Source of the DNA: Molanna angustata
Taxonomy: Eukaryota > Arthropoda > Insecta > Trichoptera > Molannidae
Direction: 5' to 3'
Length of the DNA: 64,000 bases
NCBI GenBank assembly: GCA_963576475.1
Contig: OY754972.1
Coordinates: forward strand, 12,910,811-12,974,810
Part shown: in pieces, positions 37,219-47,059 of the stretch
Numbering within the stretch: the stretch's first letter is position 1
How the letters are laid out: every line of letters begins with the position of its first letter
Translations under genes and position numbers: made by a program
Notes under the pieces: model-generated
The model's input: only the letters and a program-made list of their open reading frames with translations
Database searches by the model: none
Told to the model about the DNA's origin: nothing

Positions 37219-37485
37219 TTAGGCCTACTGTCCACGTAAACCGCATGTCATGCGCACGCTTTCGTCAATTGACGAATGCAAGACGAATGCTTGCATCTTG
37301 CATAGAAACAATCAAAACTGTGTCCACGAAGCGGCAACGTCGCGAAAGCCGCACTTCATGCATTTGTCATGCGGTGCGTGCAGCAGCGTGGACACAGTTT
37401 TGATTGATTCTATGCAAGATGCAAGCATTCGTCTTGCATTCGTCAATTGACGAAAGCGTGCGGTTTACGTGGACAGTAGGCCTTA
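37219..37485. mobile_element. PIF/Harbinger-type palindromic MITE
   Basis: The element (37222-37482, 261 bp) starts GGCCTACTGTCCACGTAAAC and ends with the reverse complement, bounded by TTA on both sides (37219-37221, 37483-37485). Almost the whole length is an inverted repeat (GTCAATTGACGAATGCAAGA, AATCAAAACTGTGTCCACG), with an unpaired centre around 37335-37380. TTA duplications and GG-starting termini are the known signature of PIF/Harbinger elements. Short frames on either arm are by-products of the palindrome. Confidence 0.9.
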
Positions 37486-37489
37486 TCCT

Positions 37490-38385
37490 TGTTATTATAC
37501 TAATAAATTTATTTTTCCTCTCTTTTCAGGTAACTCTTCATTTTCGTTGATTTGTCAAAACTTGTCAGTATTTTTTACTAATTTACCGATTTGTATCTCG
37601 GAATAATACAAGCACTGTTATTAATAAAATATTTGTTTAAAAAAACTTGAGGGTTGATGATTAATAAAAATACTGTCGATGATTAATACAAAATTAACAT
37701 GAATTATAAATTTCATATTACCTACAAGAATTCGAACTTATTGTATGGATACGCGAGTTTATTGCGTTTGTTTGAAAATAAGCAATATATATTTTTACTT
37801 TTCATTTTATTTATAATAAAAAAATTATTTTACGTACAAAAAACTAAATAACAAAAAAGAAATTAAAACACTTCATAATATGACCTCCTTCAAAAAGATA
37901 TACCTATACCTACTCATGTATTGAAGGGAGTTCCAACTATTTACATAATATAGAACAAAAAACAAAGCAACAAAATAATTAAAGGTAACAAAAAACATAC
38001 TTAAAAAAAGGCATATATATGTAATAAAAAACGACATTTAAATAACATATATAACGCTTGCTTCATATATAAATTCGATATTTTTCACGTGTAGTTAATT
38101 TGATATGCATTGAACACTTTTTGATAAATTTAAATTTTTCGTCAGATACAGCTTATTAAAGAGTGAGTTCATTTTTTTTTTACAGTCGAAAATTAAGCGA
38201 TATCGTAACTATTAGTATACATTTCAAAATGTAAATAGGTGTCTTGGAACAAAGGGACCTACCTTTCATTAGCGGGTATAAAAAATGAAAATCGGTGTTG
38301 AATAGTGTAGAAAGTATTGGACCAAGAAATTGTTCTCATTATCAAAATGTTTAATATGAAATACCGACTAATGAATTCATACAAC
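37490..38385. other. Non-coding AT-rich stretch
   Basis: Nothing recognised. Confidence 0.4.
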
Positions 38386-38795
38386 ATATTATTGAAGGCA
38401 TGCATTACGACTGCCAATAAGTATAGAGTCTCTAAACATCTGACAAACGTGGTTATTTCATGCGATGTGTATACATAATTTATATAAGCTTTTGTTTTCG
38501 GCTTCGCCCGTCTTTGGTTTTCCATACCCTACAACAATGTCATTTTATATATAGACACGTTATATGAGAACAAAACTATTAGAAAACAGAATATTATTGA
38601 AGGCATGCATTACGACTGCCAATAAGTATAGAGTCTCTAAACATCTGACAAACGTGGTTATTTCATGCGATGTGTATACATAATTTATATAAGCTTTTGT
38701 TTTCGGCTTCGCCCGTCTTTGGTTTTCCATACCCTACAACAATGTCATTTTATATATAGACACGTTATATGAGAACAAAACGCTCTACAAAAATA
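38386..38795. repeat. 205-bp tandem duplication
   Basis: Two head-to-tail copies start at 38386 and 38591, each with ATATTATTGAAGGCATGCAT. They are essentially identical until GAGAACAAAAC, after which copy 1 has TATTAGAAAACAG and copy 2 continues CGCTCTAC. Part of copy 2 and its downstream flank appear a third time at 40969-41227, as the 5' end of the RTE element. Confidence 0.92.
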
Positions 38796-38943
38796 GTACA
38801 GTTTAACGAATTGTTACAATATCACCAAGAAAGAGCTAACACGATAGAATACATCAAGTGAGAAAGAGATAATACGATAATATATATTCAGACGCACTCT
38901 GCAGACATATTTTCTCTTTTACTCCAGTGCAATCACATTATAA
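38685..38943 (+). repeat. 259-bp segment copied into the RTE 5' end
   Basis: From TTATATAAGCTTTTGTTTTC to GCAATCACATTATAA this segment is identical, base for base as far as I can read, to 40969-41227. On the left it is the middle of the 205-bp duplicated unit; on the right it continues into unrelated TTATCTCTTCACACC. It contains TATATAAGC at its start and may carry or follow a promoter. Confidence 0.9.
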
Positions 38944-40184
38944 TTATCTCTTCACACCATATAGTGACTGTGAAAGAGACGAAATTATATTAAGTTATAG
39001 CTGTGTGAAAAAGCGAAAACAACAACAGAATCCTTCAGCATACCTAATGTGACTGCGAATATGGCTTGACTTCTCTCTCGTTTACTCAAAATAACAATCG
39101 AAAAATCCATATAAATATATTAGTTATCGAATAAATATGTGGCATGAAATGATATATATCTTTGGTCTTTACTTCATAGTTCTAGTGTAATTTTTACATT
39201 TTTCATCATACAAGATAGCATTTAGACTACGACAATACGTCCGAACACTACAACATCTTGCATGTAATTATAGTGCAATAAGAATTAAGTGAGGTATGCG
39301 TATTACTTTTTGTTTACCGAATTTAAATACTAGTAACGCATCTATTATTTTTATATAGCGTTGGCTTACAAGCATTACATCAGCAACAAAATAAAATCCT
39401 AGTAGACGTTTAAATTTTATAGTTTTAGAATTAGCAAACGAGAAATTGTCCATGCGCTACATACAACCTGGGTATCGGCAAACCGCGGCTCGCAAGCCAC
39501 ATACAACTCTTTGGCCCCTTGGGGTATGTCTCTAACTGAGAATTTAAGTTTTATGTAAAGTTATTGGTGGAAACTAATCTTAGGTTTGTAACCCAGAAGA
39601 AAATAAGTAAAGTTTATTTCCTACTGTAGAAATCTTCCTAATTCTATGTTTCATCTCAATAACAGTATTTTCAAAGTCCGTATCAAAATTTTCTTCAGTA
39701 GATTACAAACTCGCAAACACTACAATGTGCGCTTCTTCGGAAGAGCAAATAGACCCAAAACTTTATAGCTGGTGTATGACTGCAAAGCCATGTTAATAAA
39801 AAAAGTAATTTTAGAATTTCAGTGTCGAAGATATAAACGAACGATGATAGACGTGTGTGGATGAGAAAGTTGGAAGATTAGACCTCAGAATCAATGTACC
39901 ATAATTGTATTGACGACATTTTACAATACACTAGGTTAACACATTACAATAGCAAAGTCTAGGTTTACATACACTATGTTAACAATAATTTATGTATATA
40001 GTTTTAAATCGAAAGAAATTGGCTATCAAAAGAAATTTCAATCGTTGTATTCACTGTTGAAATTTTACTATTAGTTTGTAAACCACTGGTCTAGGTATTG
40101 AGATTTTTGTTTTATTATCATTTTTTGTATTTTTTTTAACAAATACAATACTAATTAGAGCTAAATAACTACATTGAGACTCTC

Positions 40185-40541
40185 TTGATTGAGTTAAAAA
40201 CTCGTGTTTTAGAAAAGAGCATCGTATTTACACATTACATATTTATTTTGCATATTTGTATTCAATATTTTTGTTTTATAAATTATGACATTAATGTAGG
40301 TGTTGCACACACTCACAAACTGACACACCGAACTTTTTATAGTTTCAATACACATTTTTTTCACGGAAATCGGCGAGAGAATTCACAAAACTGTTGTAAT
40401 TATGTAATATATGATTGTGGTCATTACAGTCCAGTCCGTGTAATTAGGGAGTTGTATCCTAAAATTATTGTGGCCATCCCGAGAAAGATGGTAAGTGCAA
40501 CTTGGTGTTTTGATAATTACATAAACAATAATCGCGTTTAA
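40185..40541 (+). CDS. Hypothetical frame, doubtful
   Basis: 118 codons from ATG at 40185. The N-terminal ~45 residues are hydrophobic (FTHYIFILHICIQYFCFINY) and could mimic a signal or membrane segment. The rest has several cysteines (NCCNYVIYDCGHY) and ends VRELYP-like, IIVAIPRKM. The DNA at that last methionine, AAGATGGTAAGTGC, is a good splice-donor match, so an exon ending near 40490 is conceivable. No family recognised, no neighbouring exon found. Chance in AT-rich DNA remains the more likely reading. Confidence 0.15.
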   Translation: MIELKTRVLEKSIVFTHYIFILHICIQYFCFINYDINVGVAHTHKLTHRTFYSFNTHFFHGNRRENSQNCCNYVIYDCGHYSPVRVIRELYPKIIVAIPRKMVSATWCFDNYINNNRV

Positions 40542-40609
40542 CATAAGACTGTAATTATTGTCTTCGTACTCGGTAGACCGGTGAGCTTCTACTGACTGGG
40601 GAGGTTGTT

Positions 40610-40745
40610 CACATTTTTACTCTACACTACTCAAAAATAGTGGAGAATTTAGCGGGTATCATGTCGATTCTGTGCCGGTTTTGTGTATCATGTAGGTACT
40701 CAATGTTTGACCTGTACAACCCAAACTACAAGTACATCGAATACT
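40610..40745 (+). repeat. Dispersed repeat family E
   Basis: CTCTACACTACTCAAAAATA then GTGGAGAA, and later ACAACCCAAACTACAAGTAC, match the region 46236-46450 (CTCTCCACACTATGGAATAG, ACAGCCCAAACTATAAGTCC). Non-coding; the class is unknown. Confidence 0.5.
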
Positions 40746-41454
40746 TAAACTTAAAGCTTTTCAAGGTCCCATTGGTCATTCGGACTTGTCGATCTTGAAG
40801 AAAATCACAAAGCATTACCATGTCATTGATTCAGCACTTTAGTGTCAGGTTATTTCCATTGAGTTAATCCTCTAATTCCCAACGTTGTAAAGATAAGCAT
40901 TTCTTTTTGTCAAGAATGTAATACTACAAAATAAACAATAAATCGATAGTTATAATATTTTAGCTTTATTATATAAGCTTTTGTTTTCGGCTTCGCCCGT
41001 CTTTGGTTTTCCATACCCTACAACAATGTCATTTTATATATAGACACGTTATATGAGAACAAAACGCTCTACAAAAATAGTACAGTTTAACGAATTGTTA
41101 CAATATCACCAAGAAAGAGCTAACACGATAGAATACATCAAGTGAGAAAGAGATAATACGATAATATATATTCAGACGCACTCTGCAGACATATTTTCTC
41201 TTTTACTCCAGTGCAATCACATTATAACACCTAGCCAACCCAAATGTCAACCTCACCTGCACGTGGTACACCCTGCTAGATAACTAACGAGGCTCTGGCG
41301 ACCGAGTATCGGCGGTATAACCGCAACATCTGTACAGGAGGAAATACCTGTACAAACCCCCCAGGCCGGAAGCCTTTATAATATCCCCATATCAACCCGC
41401 AATTGGACAGCGTGATATGGAACCACTAATGTTGGTCGTCCAAATACCCCCCAA

Positions 41455-43839
41455 ATGATGAATAAGACACAAAAAAGAAAAACCCCTTCCGGTCGCCAAC
41501 CAGAAATCGATCACTGCAGCGACCGTCAAAGGAAGGCGACGATTCGGACACGGAAGAATAATAAAGGCTGCAAAGAAAAACCGACCATAGCAGGAAATAA
41601 GGAAAAAGAACAAGCTGATCAACCACAAAAACTGTTTCTGGCTACATTCAATTCCAGAACTCTAAGAACAGAAGATAGAATTCTTGAATTAGAAGAAGAA
41701 CTCAGTAAGATAAAATGGAGTATTCTGGGATTATCAGAGGTTAAACGTAGAGGAGAAGAATACATTAAATTAAAATCAGGACATGCACTATACTACAGAG
41801 GCAAAACAGACGAAACAACTGGCGGAGTAGGATTCCTAATCAACAAGAATATTGAAAGAAGAGTAACTTGTGTTAAATCTATCTCAGACAGAGTTATATA
41901 TTTGATAATCAAATTAAATACAAAATACTCTATCAAAATTATTCAAGTATATGCCCCAACCTCATCGTGTACAGAAGAAGAGATCGAAGAATTTTATGAC
42001 GATATTGATAAGAGCTTAGCTATTAACAAAACGCATTTTTGCTGCTTAATTGGAGACTTTAACGCTAAACTGGGTACCAAGGAATCAACGTCAGAAGATA
42101 ATATAGGACAATATGGACTGGGAATAAGAAATGAAAGAGGAAAACTACTCATGGACTTCCTAAAGGAAAACAACCTTTTTGCTATGAACACCTTTTTTAG
42201 AAAAAAGACACAAAATAAATGGACATGGAGGAGCCCAGACAACAGAACTAAAAATGAAATTGCTTACATCCACTGTACACATAAATGTATAGTGAAAGAT
42301 GTTACAGTTTTAAATAAATTTGCGGTAGATAGTGATCACAGATTGGTTAGAGCTACTATAACTGTAAACACCAAACTGGAGAGGCTAAAACTCATTAAAA
42401 AACCCAAAACAAACATATCACAAATTCTTCTAAATAAAATTCCAGAATACCAATCAACAATATCATCGGAACTCACGAAAAAACCATTACCAAACACTTG
42501 TACCTCTGCAGAGATAAATCAGTTTATTCATGATACAGTCAATAATGCCTTAAAGCAAATTATCCCCTCTAACAGAACTAAACAAGATAAACTTACTACT
42601 AACACTAAAGACCTAATGAATAAGAGAAATCGAATGAGAGAGAAGAAAGAATGGAACACACCAGAGTACAAGGCACTAAACAAACAGGTTCGCAAAGCTA
42701 TCAGGAAAGACAATGCAAGGTACAAAGAAACAATAGTCAACCAAATTATCTCCGAAAACGGAGGAACAAAAATTTTGCAAAAGAAATTATCAAATGGCAA
42801 AAAACAAATCTTAACTTTGTACAAAGAAGATGGCACCGAGAGCAATAACAAAGACGAAATATTAGATATAGCAAAAAAATTCTATGAATCATTGTACAGC
42901 TCACGAGTAAAACCTACACATGATAAAACCATAGAAAATAATTGCAGAATAATTAATGTCGGCTCAGAGGACATTCCTGACATATCTATAGAAGAAATGA
43001 AGCATGCTATTAAACAGATGAAAAACTCAAAAGCCCCTGGTCCTGATAATATTATAATAGAGACCATTAAGTATGGAGGAGATGCACTTCAGAGAGTGGT
43101 ACTGCAACTTCTAAATAGATGTCTGGAAGAATGTAATATACCAGAGGAATGGAACAATGCGAATATTACATTATTACATAAAAAAGGAAATCAAAAACGC
43201 CTCGAGAACTATAGACCCATCAGCTTATTATCACACCTATATAAACTATTTACAAAAATCCTCACCAGCAGACTTTCAAACAAACTAGATTCATACCAAC
43301 CAGTAGAACAGGCAGGATTCAGAAAAGGCTTCGGAACAAATGACCATCTACAAACTCTAAAGAATGTAATCCAGAAATATAATGAGTATAATATCCCCAT
43401 AGCATTGGCATTTATAGATTTTGAAAAAGCCTTTGACTCAGTCGAGACATGGGCGGTGATGAAGGGTCTAGATAATTGCAGAATTGACTATAGATATTCC
43501 CAAATTTTGAATAATATTTATGAGAAGGCCACATCCAATATACAACTTCATGAACCATCCAAGAAATTTTACATTAGAAGAGGTGTCCGACAGGGTGACA
43601 CTATTTCTCCCAAACTATTTACATTGGCCCTCGAAGATGTCTTCAAAACTCTGGATTGGTCTAAGAAAGGTATAAATATAAACGGCGAGTATCTCAGCAA
43701 TCTACGGTTCGCAGATGATATTGTCATATTTGCCAAGGATGAGGAGGAATTGAAAACTATGCTGACAGAAATAAATTCAGCCTGTGTGAACATTGGATTG
43801 AAGATGAACATCTCCAAGACCAAAATGATGAGTAGGTAA
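41455..43839 (+). CDS. RTE-type endonuclease-reverse transcriptase
   Basis: A 794-residue enzyme for target-primed reverse transcription. The start is the first of two tandem ATGs. Residues ~60-300 form an apurinic-like endonuclease: TFNSRTL (N66), LSEVKRRG (E95), YAPTSS, IGDFNAKLG (D201, N203) and SDH (293-295) supply the metal-binding and catalytic positions. Residues ~420-500 are a basic linker. The RT domain follows: APGPDNI (~530), NYRPISLL (~590), AFIDFEKAFD with the first catalytic aspartate at 655, RRGVRQGDTISP (~710), RFADDIVIFA with aspartates 754 and 755, and MNISKTKMM (~785). All key residues are present. The stop at 43837-43839 is caused by a one-base insertion: the +1 frame continues NAEESFPIIIDG and the rest of the protein. 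In insect databases this endonuclease part is often misnamed craniofacial development protein 2-like. Confidence 0.93.
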   Translation: MMNKTQKRKTPSGRQPEIDHCSDRQRKATIRTRKNNKGCKEKPTIAGNKEKEQADQPQKLFLATFNSRTLRTEDRILELEEELSKIKWSILGLSEVKRRGEEYIKLKSGHALYYRGKTDETTGGVGFLINKNIERRVTCVKSISDRVIYLIIKLNTKYSIKIIQVYAPTSSCTEEEIEEFYDDIDKSLAINKTHFCCLIGDFNAKLGTKESTSEDNIGQYGLGIRNERGKLLMDFLKENNLFAMNTFFRKKTQNKWTWRSPDNRTKNEIAYIHCTHKCIVKDVTVLNKFAVDSDHRLVRATITVNTKLERLKLIKKPKTNISQILLNKIPEYQSTISSELTKKPLPNTCTSAEINQFIHDTVNNALKQIIPSNRTKQDKLTTNTKDLMNKRNRMREKKEWNTPEYKALNKQVRKAIRKDNARYKETIVNQIISENGGTKILQKKLSNGKKQILTLYKEDGTESNNKDEILDIAKKFYESLYSSRVKPTHDKTIENNCRIINVGSEDIPDISIEEMKHAIKQMKNSKAPGPDNIIIETIKYGGDALQRVVLQLLNRCLEECNIPEEWNNANITLLHKKGNQKRLENYRPISLLSHLYKLFTKILTSRLSNKLDSYQPVEQAGFRKGFGTNDHLQTLKNVIQKYNEYNIPIALAFIDFEKAFDSVETWAVMKGLDNCRIDYRYSQILNNIYEKATSNIQLHEPSKKFYIRRGVRQGDTISPKLFTLALEDVFKTLDWSKKGININGEYLSNLRFADDIVIFAKDEEELKTMLTEINSACVNIGLKMNISKTKMMSR

Positions 43840-44479
43840 CGCAGAAGAGTCCTTCCCCATCATAATAGATGGAGTGCAAATTGAAAGAGTAGACAGATAC
43901 ATATATCTAGGCCATACCGTGATGCTTGCCAAAGAAAATCAAGAGGCAGAAATAGAGAGAAGACGTGGCCTTGCCTGGGCAGCTTTTGGAAAATTATCAT
44001 ACATTCTGAAATCCCGTAAATACTCCCATTATTTGAAAAAGAAGCTATTTGATGCATGTATTCTCCCAGTGCTTACTTATGGAATGGAAACATCGGTCCT
44101 AACAAAAAGAATAATGCACAAGCTGTTAGTGACACAGAGAGCTATGGAGAGAAAGTTGCTGGATATTTCAATAAGGGACAGAATTCAGAATGTCATGATA
44201 AGACAAAGAACCAAAGTAGCCGATGTAGCCGAAAGGGTCGCTGGCCTTAAGTGGAGCTGGGCTGGGCATATTGCCAGATGCCAGGATTCACGATGGACCA
44301 AAAAGATCTTAGAATGGCGACCGAGAACAAGCCGAAGAGGTGTTGGCAGACCCCAGGCAAGGTGGTCTGATGACATCAAGAAATGTGCCGGAGGGAGATG
44401 GATGCAGTGTGCCCAAGACAGGGAGTTGTGGAGGATCAAAGGGGAGGCCTATGTCCAAGAATGGATGAAAACTGGCTGA
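43838..44479 (+). pseudogene. C-terminal part of the RTE polymerase, frameshifted
   Basis: Continues the preceding frame in +1: NAEESFPIIIDGVQIERVDR, YIYLGHTV, then FDACILPVLTYGMETSVLTK, TQRAMERKLLDISIRDRI, WSWAGHIARCQD, RRGVGRPQARWSDDIKKC and LWRIKGEAYVQEWMKTG before the stop at 44477-44479. This thumb and C-terminal region follows the RT core in RTE polymerases and may take part in RNA binding. It is open throughout; an ATG at 43874 exists but is not expected to be a natural start. A GAA-repeat tail follows at once. Confidence 0.9.
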
Positions 44480-44658
44480 AGAAGAAGAAGAAGCTTTATT
44501 ACTAGACCTTAAAAAACACGACAGCTCATATTTTACAAAGATCGGATTCGCTGTCAAAGTTGACATGAAACGCTAAAATTTTCAACACAAATAATAAGAA
44601 TTAGTATTAAAAATATTAGTGAATATCATAAAATTAAGTGAATAAGATGTTTAGAAAT

Positions 44659-45065
44659 CTAATTTATCTGAAAAAATGTGATCAAGTGCAAATACATAAT
44701 AAACTTATTCTTAACCTCAAATGACAAAGGTGTTGATAAAAATTTTCCTGCAGCCAATTGCCATTCAATTTATAAAGTCGCTATTATCATTAAAGACTGG
44801 CTAAACATAACCAAAAATTTAACGGGAATGGTACACATCAAACTATTATTTCGCTGTCGTATTTTATTATATCCCGTATAATTTTCGGTCAGGTTTAGTA
44901 AGTCTTTAATGATAATAGCGACTCGCGTGAGCGAGTTTGTTTATAAATTGAATCGAAATTGGTTGCAGGAAAAATTTTATCAACACCTTTGCCTTTTAAG
45001 GGTAATAAGTTTGTTATGTATTCTCATTAGTCAAGCCATTTGATCACATTTTTCAATTAAATTAT
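44659..45065. mobile_element. Foldback element with ~165-bp arms
   Basis: The left arm (from TAATTTATCTGAAAAAATGT to AAATTTAACGGGA, ~44827) is mirrored by the right arm (~44872 TCCCGTATA to ~45065). Shared words include GTCGCTATTATCATTAAAGA, CAAAGGTGTTGATAAAA and AATGTGATCAA. The right arm carries an extra small palindrome (ACTCGCGTGAGCGAGT, ~44921) absent on the left. No frame of interest; a foldback or MITE-type element with a ~44-bp loop. Confidence 0.85.
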
Positions 45066-45169
45066 ATTGACCGATATTGGTCGTACATAATATTTGCATA
45101 ATTGTTTTTTTTTCTTTCCTCTTTCGCAAAAAAATCCTGATTGTTTTATAAATTTTAAGACATCAACTG

Positions 45170-45500
45170 TATGTCCGTTATTTCACTTTTTATCTTATTA
45201 AAAATTTTTGGAGCTAAATAATGAATGTCGTGTTTGTCTTTGGAGTCATGAGAAAATTCCTGCGTGTCGTCTCGTAATTGTATTGCGGTGTAATGTGAAT
45301 TGTTTTATCTTTATGAAAATGTATAGAAATAATTTTGATATATAACTGTGGAATGTTGAAAACTGGAAAATCATTAAATAATTGAACTGTTGGATATGTA
45401 AATAGTTTTTTATTATAACCTTAATTAAAGCTTTTTGTGCTTTAATAAGAGGATCCATATTAATTTTAGCAGCGCCACCCCAACCAATCATTCCGTGTGA
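45170..45500 (-). pseudogene. CR1-like polymerase remnant
   Basis: Minus strand reads IGWGGAAKINMDPLIKAQKA then LIKVIIKNYLH, homologous to LGWGGATLAALDPLIKSQKA in the 13109-13858 frame. After a frameshift near 45250 it continues DIHYLAPKIFNKIK, matching FLAPRLFNSV. It is the same family as 13109 and 58181 but much more decayed. Confidence 0.8.
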
Positions 45501-45504
45501 TTAG

Positions 45505-46235
45505 ATTATATTGTTTAGATACTTTTTAAAAATGCTGATAGGTACAACCTTTATGACTCCTGTGAAATATAATGATATGTACACTGCTAGCCCTAGAACT
45601 GGTATACCTAGTTGGGCAGCAGTTATCTATTTTTAATGAAGATTATTTAAATGGTGTGATAAAGAAAAAAAATGTAAAATTAATAACATGAGTTTACATA
45701 TGTCCCTATATTATAATAGTATTTTAAGTTTTCATTGACTTCTCGCTTAATCACTTCTGTTCGGTAAGTGATATATCTATAGTGTTGGGTCTGTTTATAA
45801 ATTGAACGTGTCCGTGGGATTGGAATATTGTGTATGAATAAATTGTATGTCTAGGCAAGAGCATCTCTCTGTGGGAGCCCCTTGGTGATATCGATCCATT
45901 TAGAAGATCTCTCCAGCCAGCAACGCCAACGGGACATTTTAGTTCCTCGCGACACGGAAATAGAACAAATAATGCTTCGTCACCTTTGTGTTGTCTCACA
46001 GCAGCGAGGAGGGTCGCCCAACACCAGCCAGATATGTTAATAATTTTGATGCTTTTCAATTAAAATTTTTTTGCCGCATCCGAACGGACATGGATGGTCT
46101 TCGTCTCCCGCTCGAAATTCAGTGAAATTTTTCGTTTTCTCATTTGGAAATTCTTCACGAGGACGTGTTTATTAGGTACCTACTAAAAGGGGCATAATTT
46201 CTACTTTAAGAAAATGTTTTGAAATTTTGTCTATT
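45505..46235. other. Non-coding stretch
   Basis: The part 45850-46030 (GGGAGCCCCTTGGTGATATC, CAGCAGCGAGGAGGGTCGCC) is GC-richer than its surroundings but shows no domain. No gene supported. Confidence 0.35.
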
Positions 46236-46556
46236 ATTTTTACTCTCCACACTATGGAATAGTGGAGAGTCATGATTTTACAATTTTTAAGCGTATTTCT
46301 TACATCAATTTCTCAACGGGTATCACATAGAGAGTGCACACTGAGTCGTGATGTGTTTGTATGTATGGCGTACGGCTCACGCCGTACGGATTATCCTTTT
46401 TATGTCCTCTCTACAGCCCAAACTATAAGTCCGATCGACTTCATACATACTATGAGTTTCGTGACAACGTTTTTGTGTGTATGGTGTATTGTGAAAACTT
46501 TTGTCCCCTGGGAATCTTACATTTGTTTAAGACTCTAATAGAAATGTAAATTGTGG
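46236..46556 (+). repeat. Dispersed repeat family E, copy with insertion
   Basis: TTTCTCAACGGGTATCACAT (~46309) and GAGTTTCGTGACAACGTTTT to GACTCTAATAGAAATG (~46453-46546) recur at 46816-46943, where they are contiguous. Here they are separated by ~100 bp that includes the hairpin CGTACGGCTCACGCCGTACG (46370-46389). Confidence 0.7.
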
Positions 46557-46650
46557 TTGGTTGGAAGAAATTGTCTAATAGCAATAAGCCCGCCAGTGTA
46601 CAATTATATTTGTTTGTATTATGTACAAGAAGATGTATAAATAAATATCA
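46552..46650 (+). repeat. LINE 3' tail, CCCGCC motif family
   Basis: GGTTGGTTGGAAGAAATTGT, CTAATAGCAATAAGCCCGCC and a downstream ATGTATAAATAAATATC tail match the blocks at 21219, 54681 and 61498. It sits directly after AATAGAAATG of family E, an apparent insertion. Confidence 0.7.
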
Positions 46651-46674
46651 TATTTGTATATGAAAAATGTATAG

Positions 46675-46745
46675 GTATACCAGAAGTAAAATAGGGGTAG
46701 GCAGTGAGAACCGAGCACCGCATTCTTCTATCTTGACACATACAA
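46675..46745 (-). repeat. Dispersed repeat family D
   Basis: Minus strand reads TGTCAAGATAGAAGAATGCG then GTGCTCGGTTCTCACTGCCT and ACCCC, as at 4528-4605. Confidence 0.7.
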
Positions 46746-46815
46746 CGCCTCATCAACATTGATACACTGTCTCATACATGCTCATCTTGCTAGTAATGCA
46801 ATTTTACTTAAAATT

Positions 46816-46943
46816 TCTCAACAGGTATAATGTAGAAAATACATACGAGTTTCGTGACAATGTTTTTGTGTATATTAATGGTGTATTGTGAATACTTTTG
46901 TCCTCTGGGAATCTTATATTTGTTCAAGACTCTAATAGAAATG
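46816..46943 (+). repeat. Dispersed repeat family E, contiguous copy
   Basis: Contains the same words as 46309-46546 without the 100-bp interruption and ends at the same AATAGAAATG, where a different element (46944 onward) begins. Confidence 0.7.
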
Positions 46944-47052
46944 TTTTTTTTTATTACATATACCAAAATTTACATAATTTTATATAAGCAACATAACAAA
47001 TAAATTGGTTTGGTTTGGACCACCTCACTAGGCCAGGTCTGTTCTGAGGTGG
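46944..47052 (-). repeat. 3' end of a CR1-like element
   Basis: On the minus strand a hairpin with outer arms CCACCTC and GAGGTGG (47020-47052) is followed by ATTATGTAAATTTTGG and a poly(A)-like end at 46944. The arms equal those at 14391-14423, so this is the 3' end of the same family; the inner stem is altered. No coding part remains. Confidence 0.7.
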
Positions 47053-47059
47053 TAGACTA

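Larger units (their letters stand above)
38944..40961. other. Mostly non-coding stretch
   Basis: Contains a possible hAT-like end at ~39468 (CTGGGTATCGGCAAACCGCG), one doubtful 118-codon frame (40185-40541) and a dispersed repeat at 40610-40745. No convincing gene. Confidence 0.35.
40962..44501 (+). mobile_element. RTE-type retrotransposon, near-complete, 5'-chimeric
   Basis: The inserted DNA (40972-44491) is bounded by the 10-bp direct repeat AGCTTTATTA (40962-40971 and 44492-44501). Order inside: ~256 bp copied from 38685-38943; ~227 bp of GC-richer 5' leader (from 41228, CACCTAGCCAACCC); a 794-codon endonuclease-RT frame; one frameshift; the rest of the polymerase; and a short GAA-repeat tail. 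Position of the TSD shows that the 256-bp piece entered together with the RTE sequence. RTE elements normally encode one protein and end in short tandem repeats, as here. The single disruption and the exact match of the 5' piece indicate a very recent insertion. Confidence 0.9.

Noticed and set aside
37188..37450. Two overlapping plus-strand frames of 66-71 codons
   Set aside because: They lie across the arms of a palindromic MITE; openness is a by-product of the inverted repeat.
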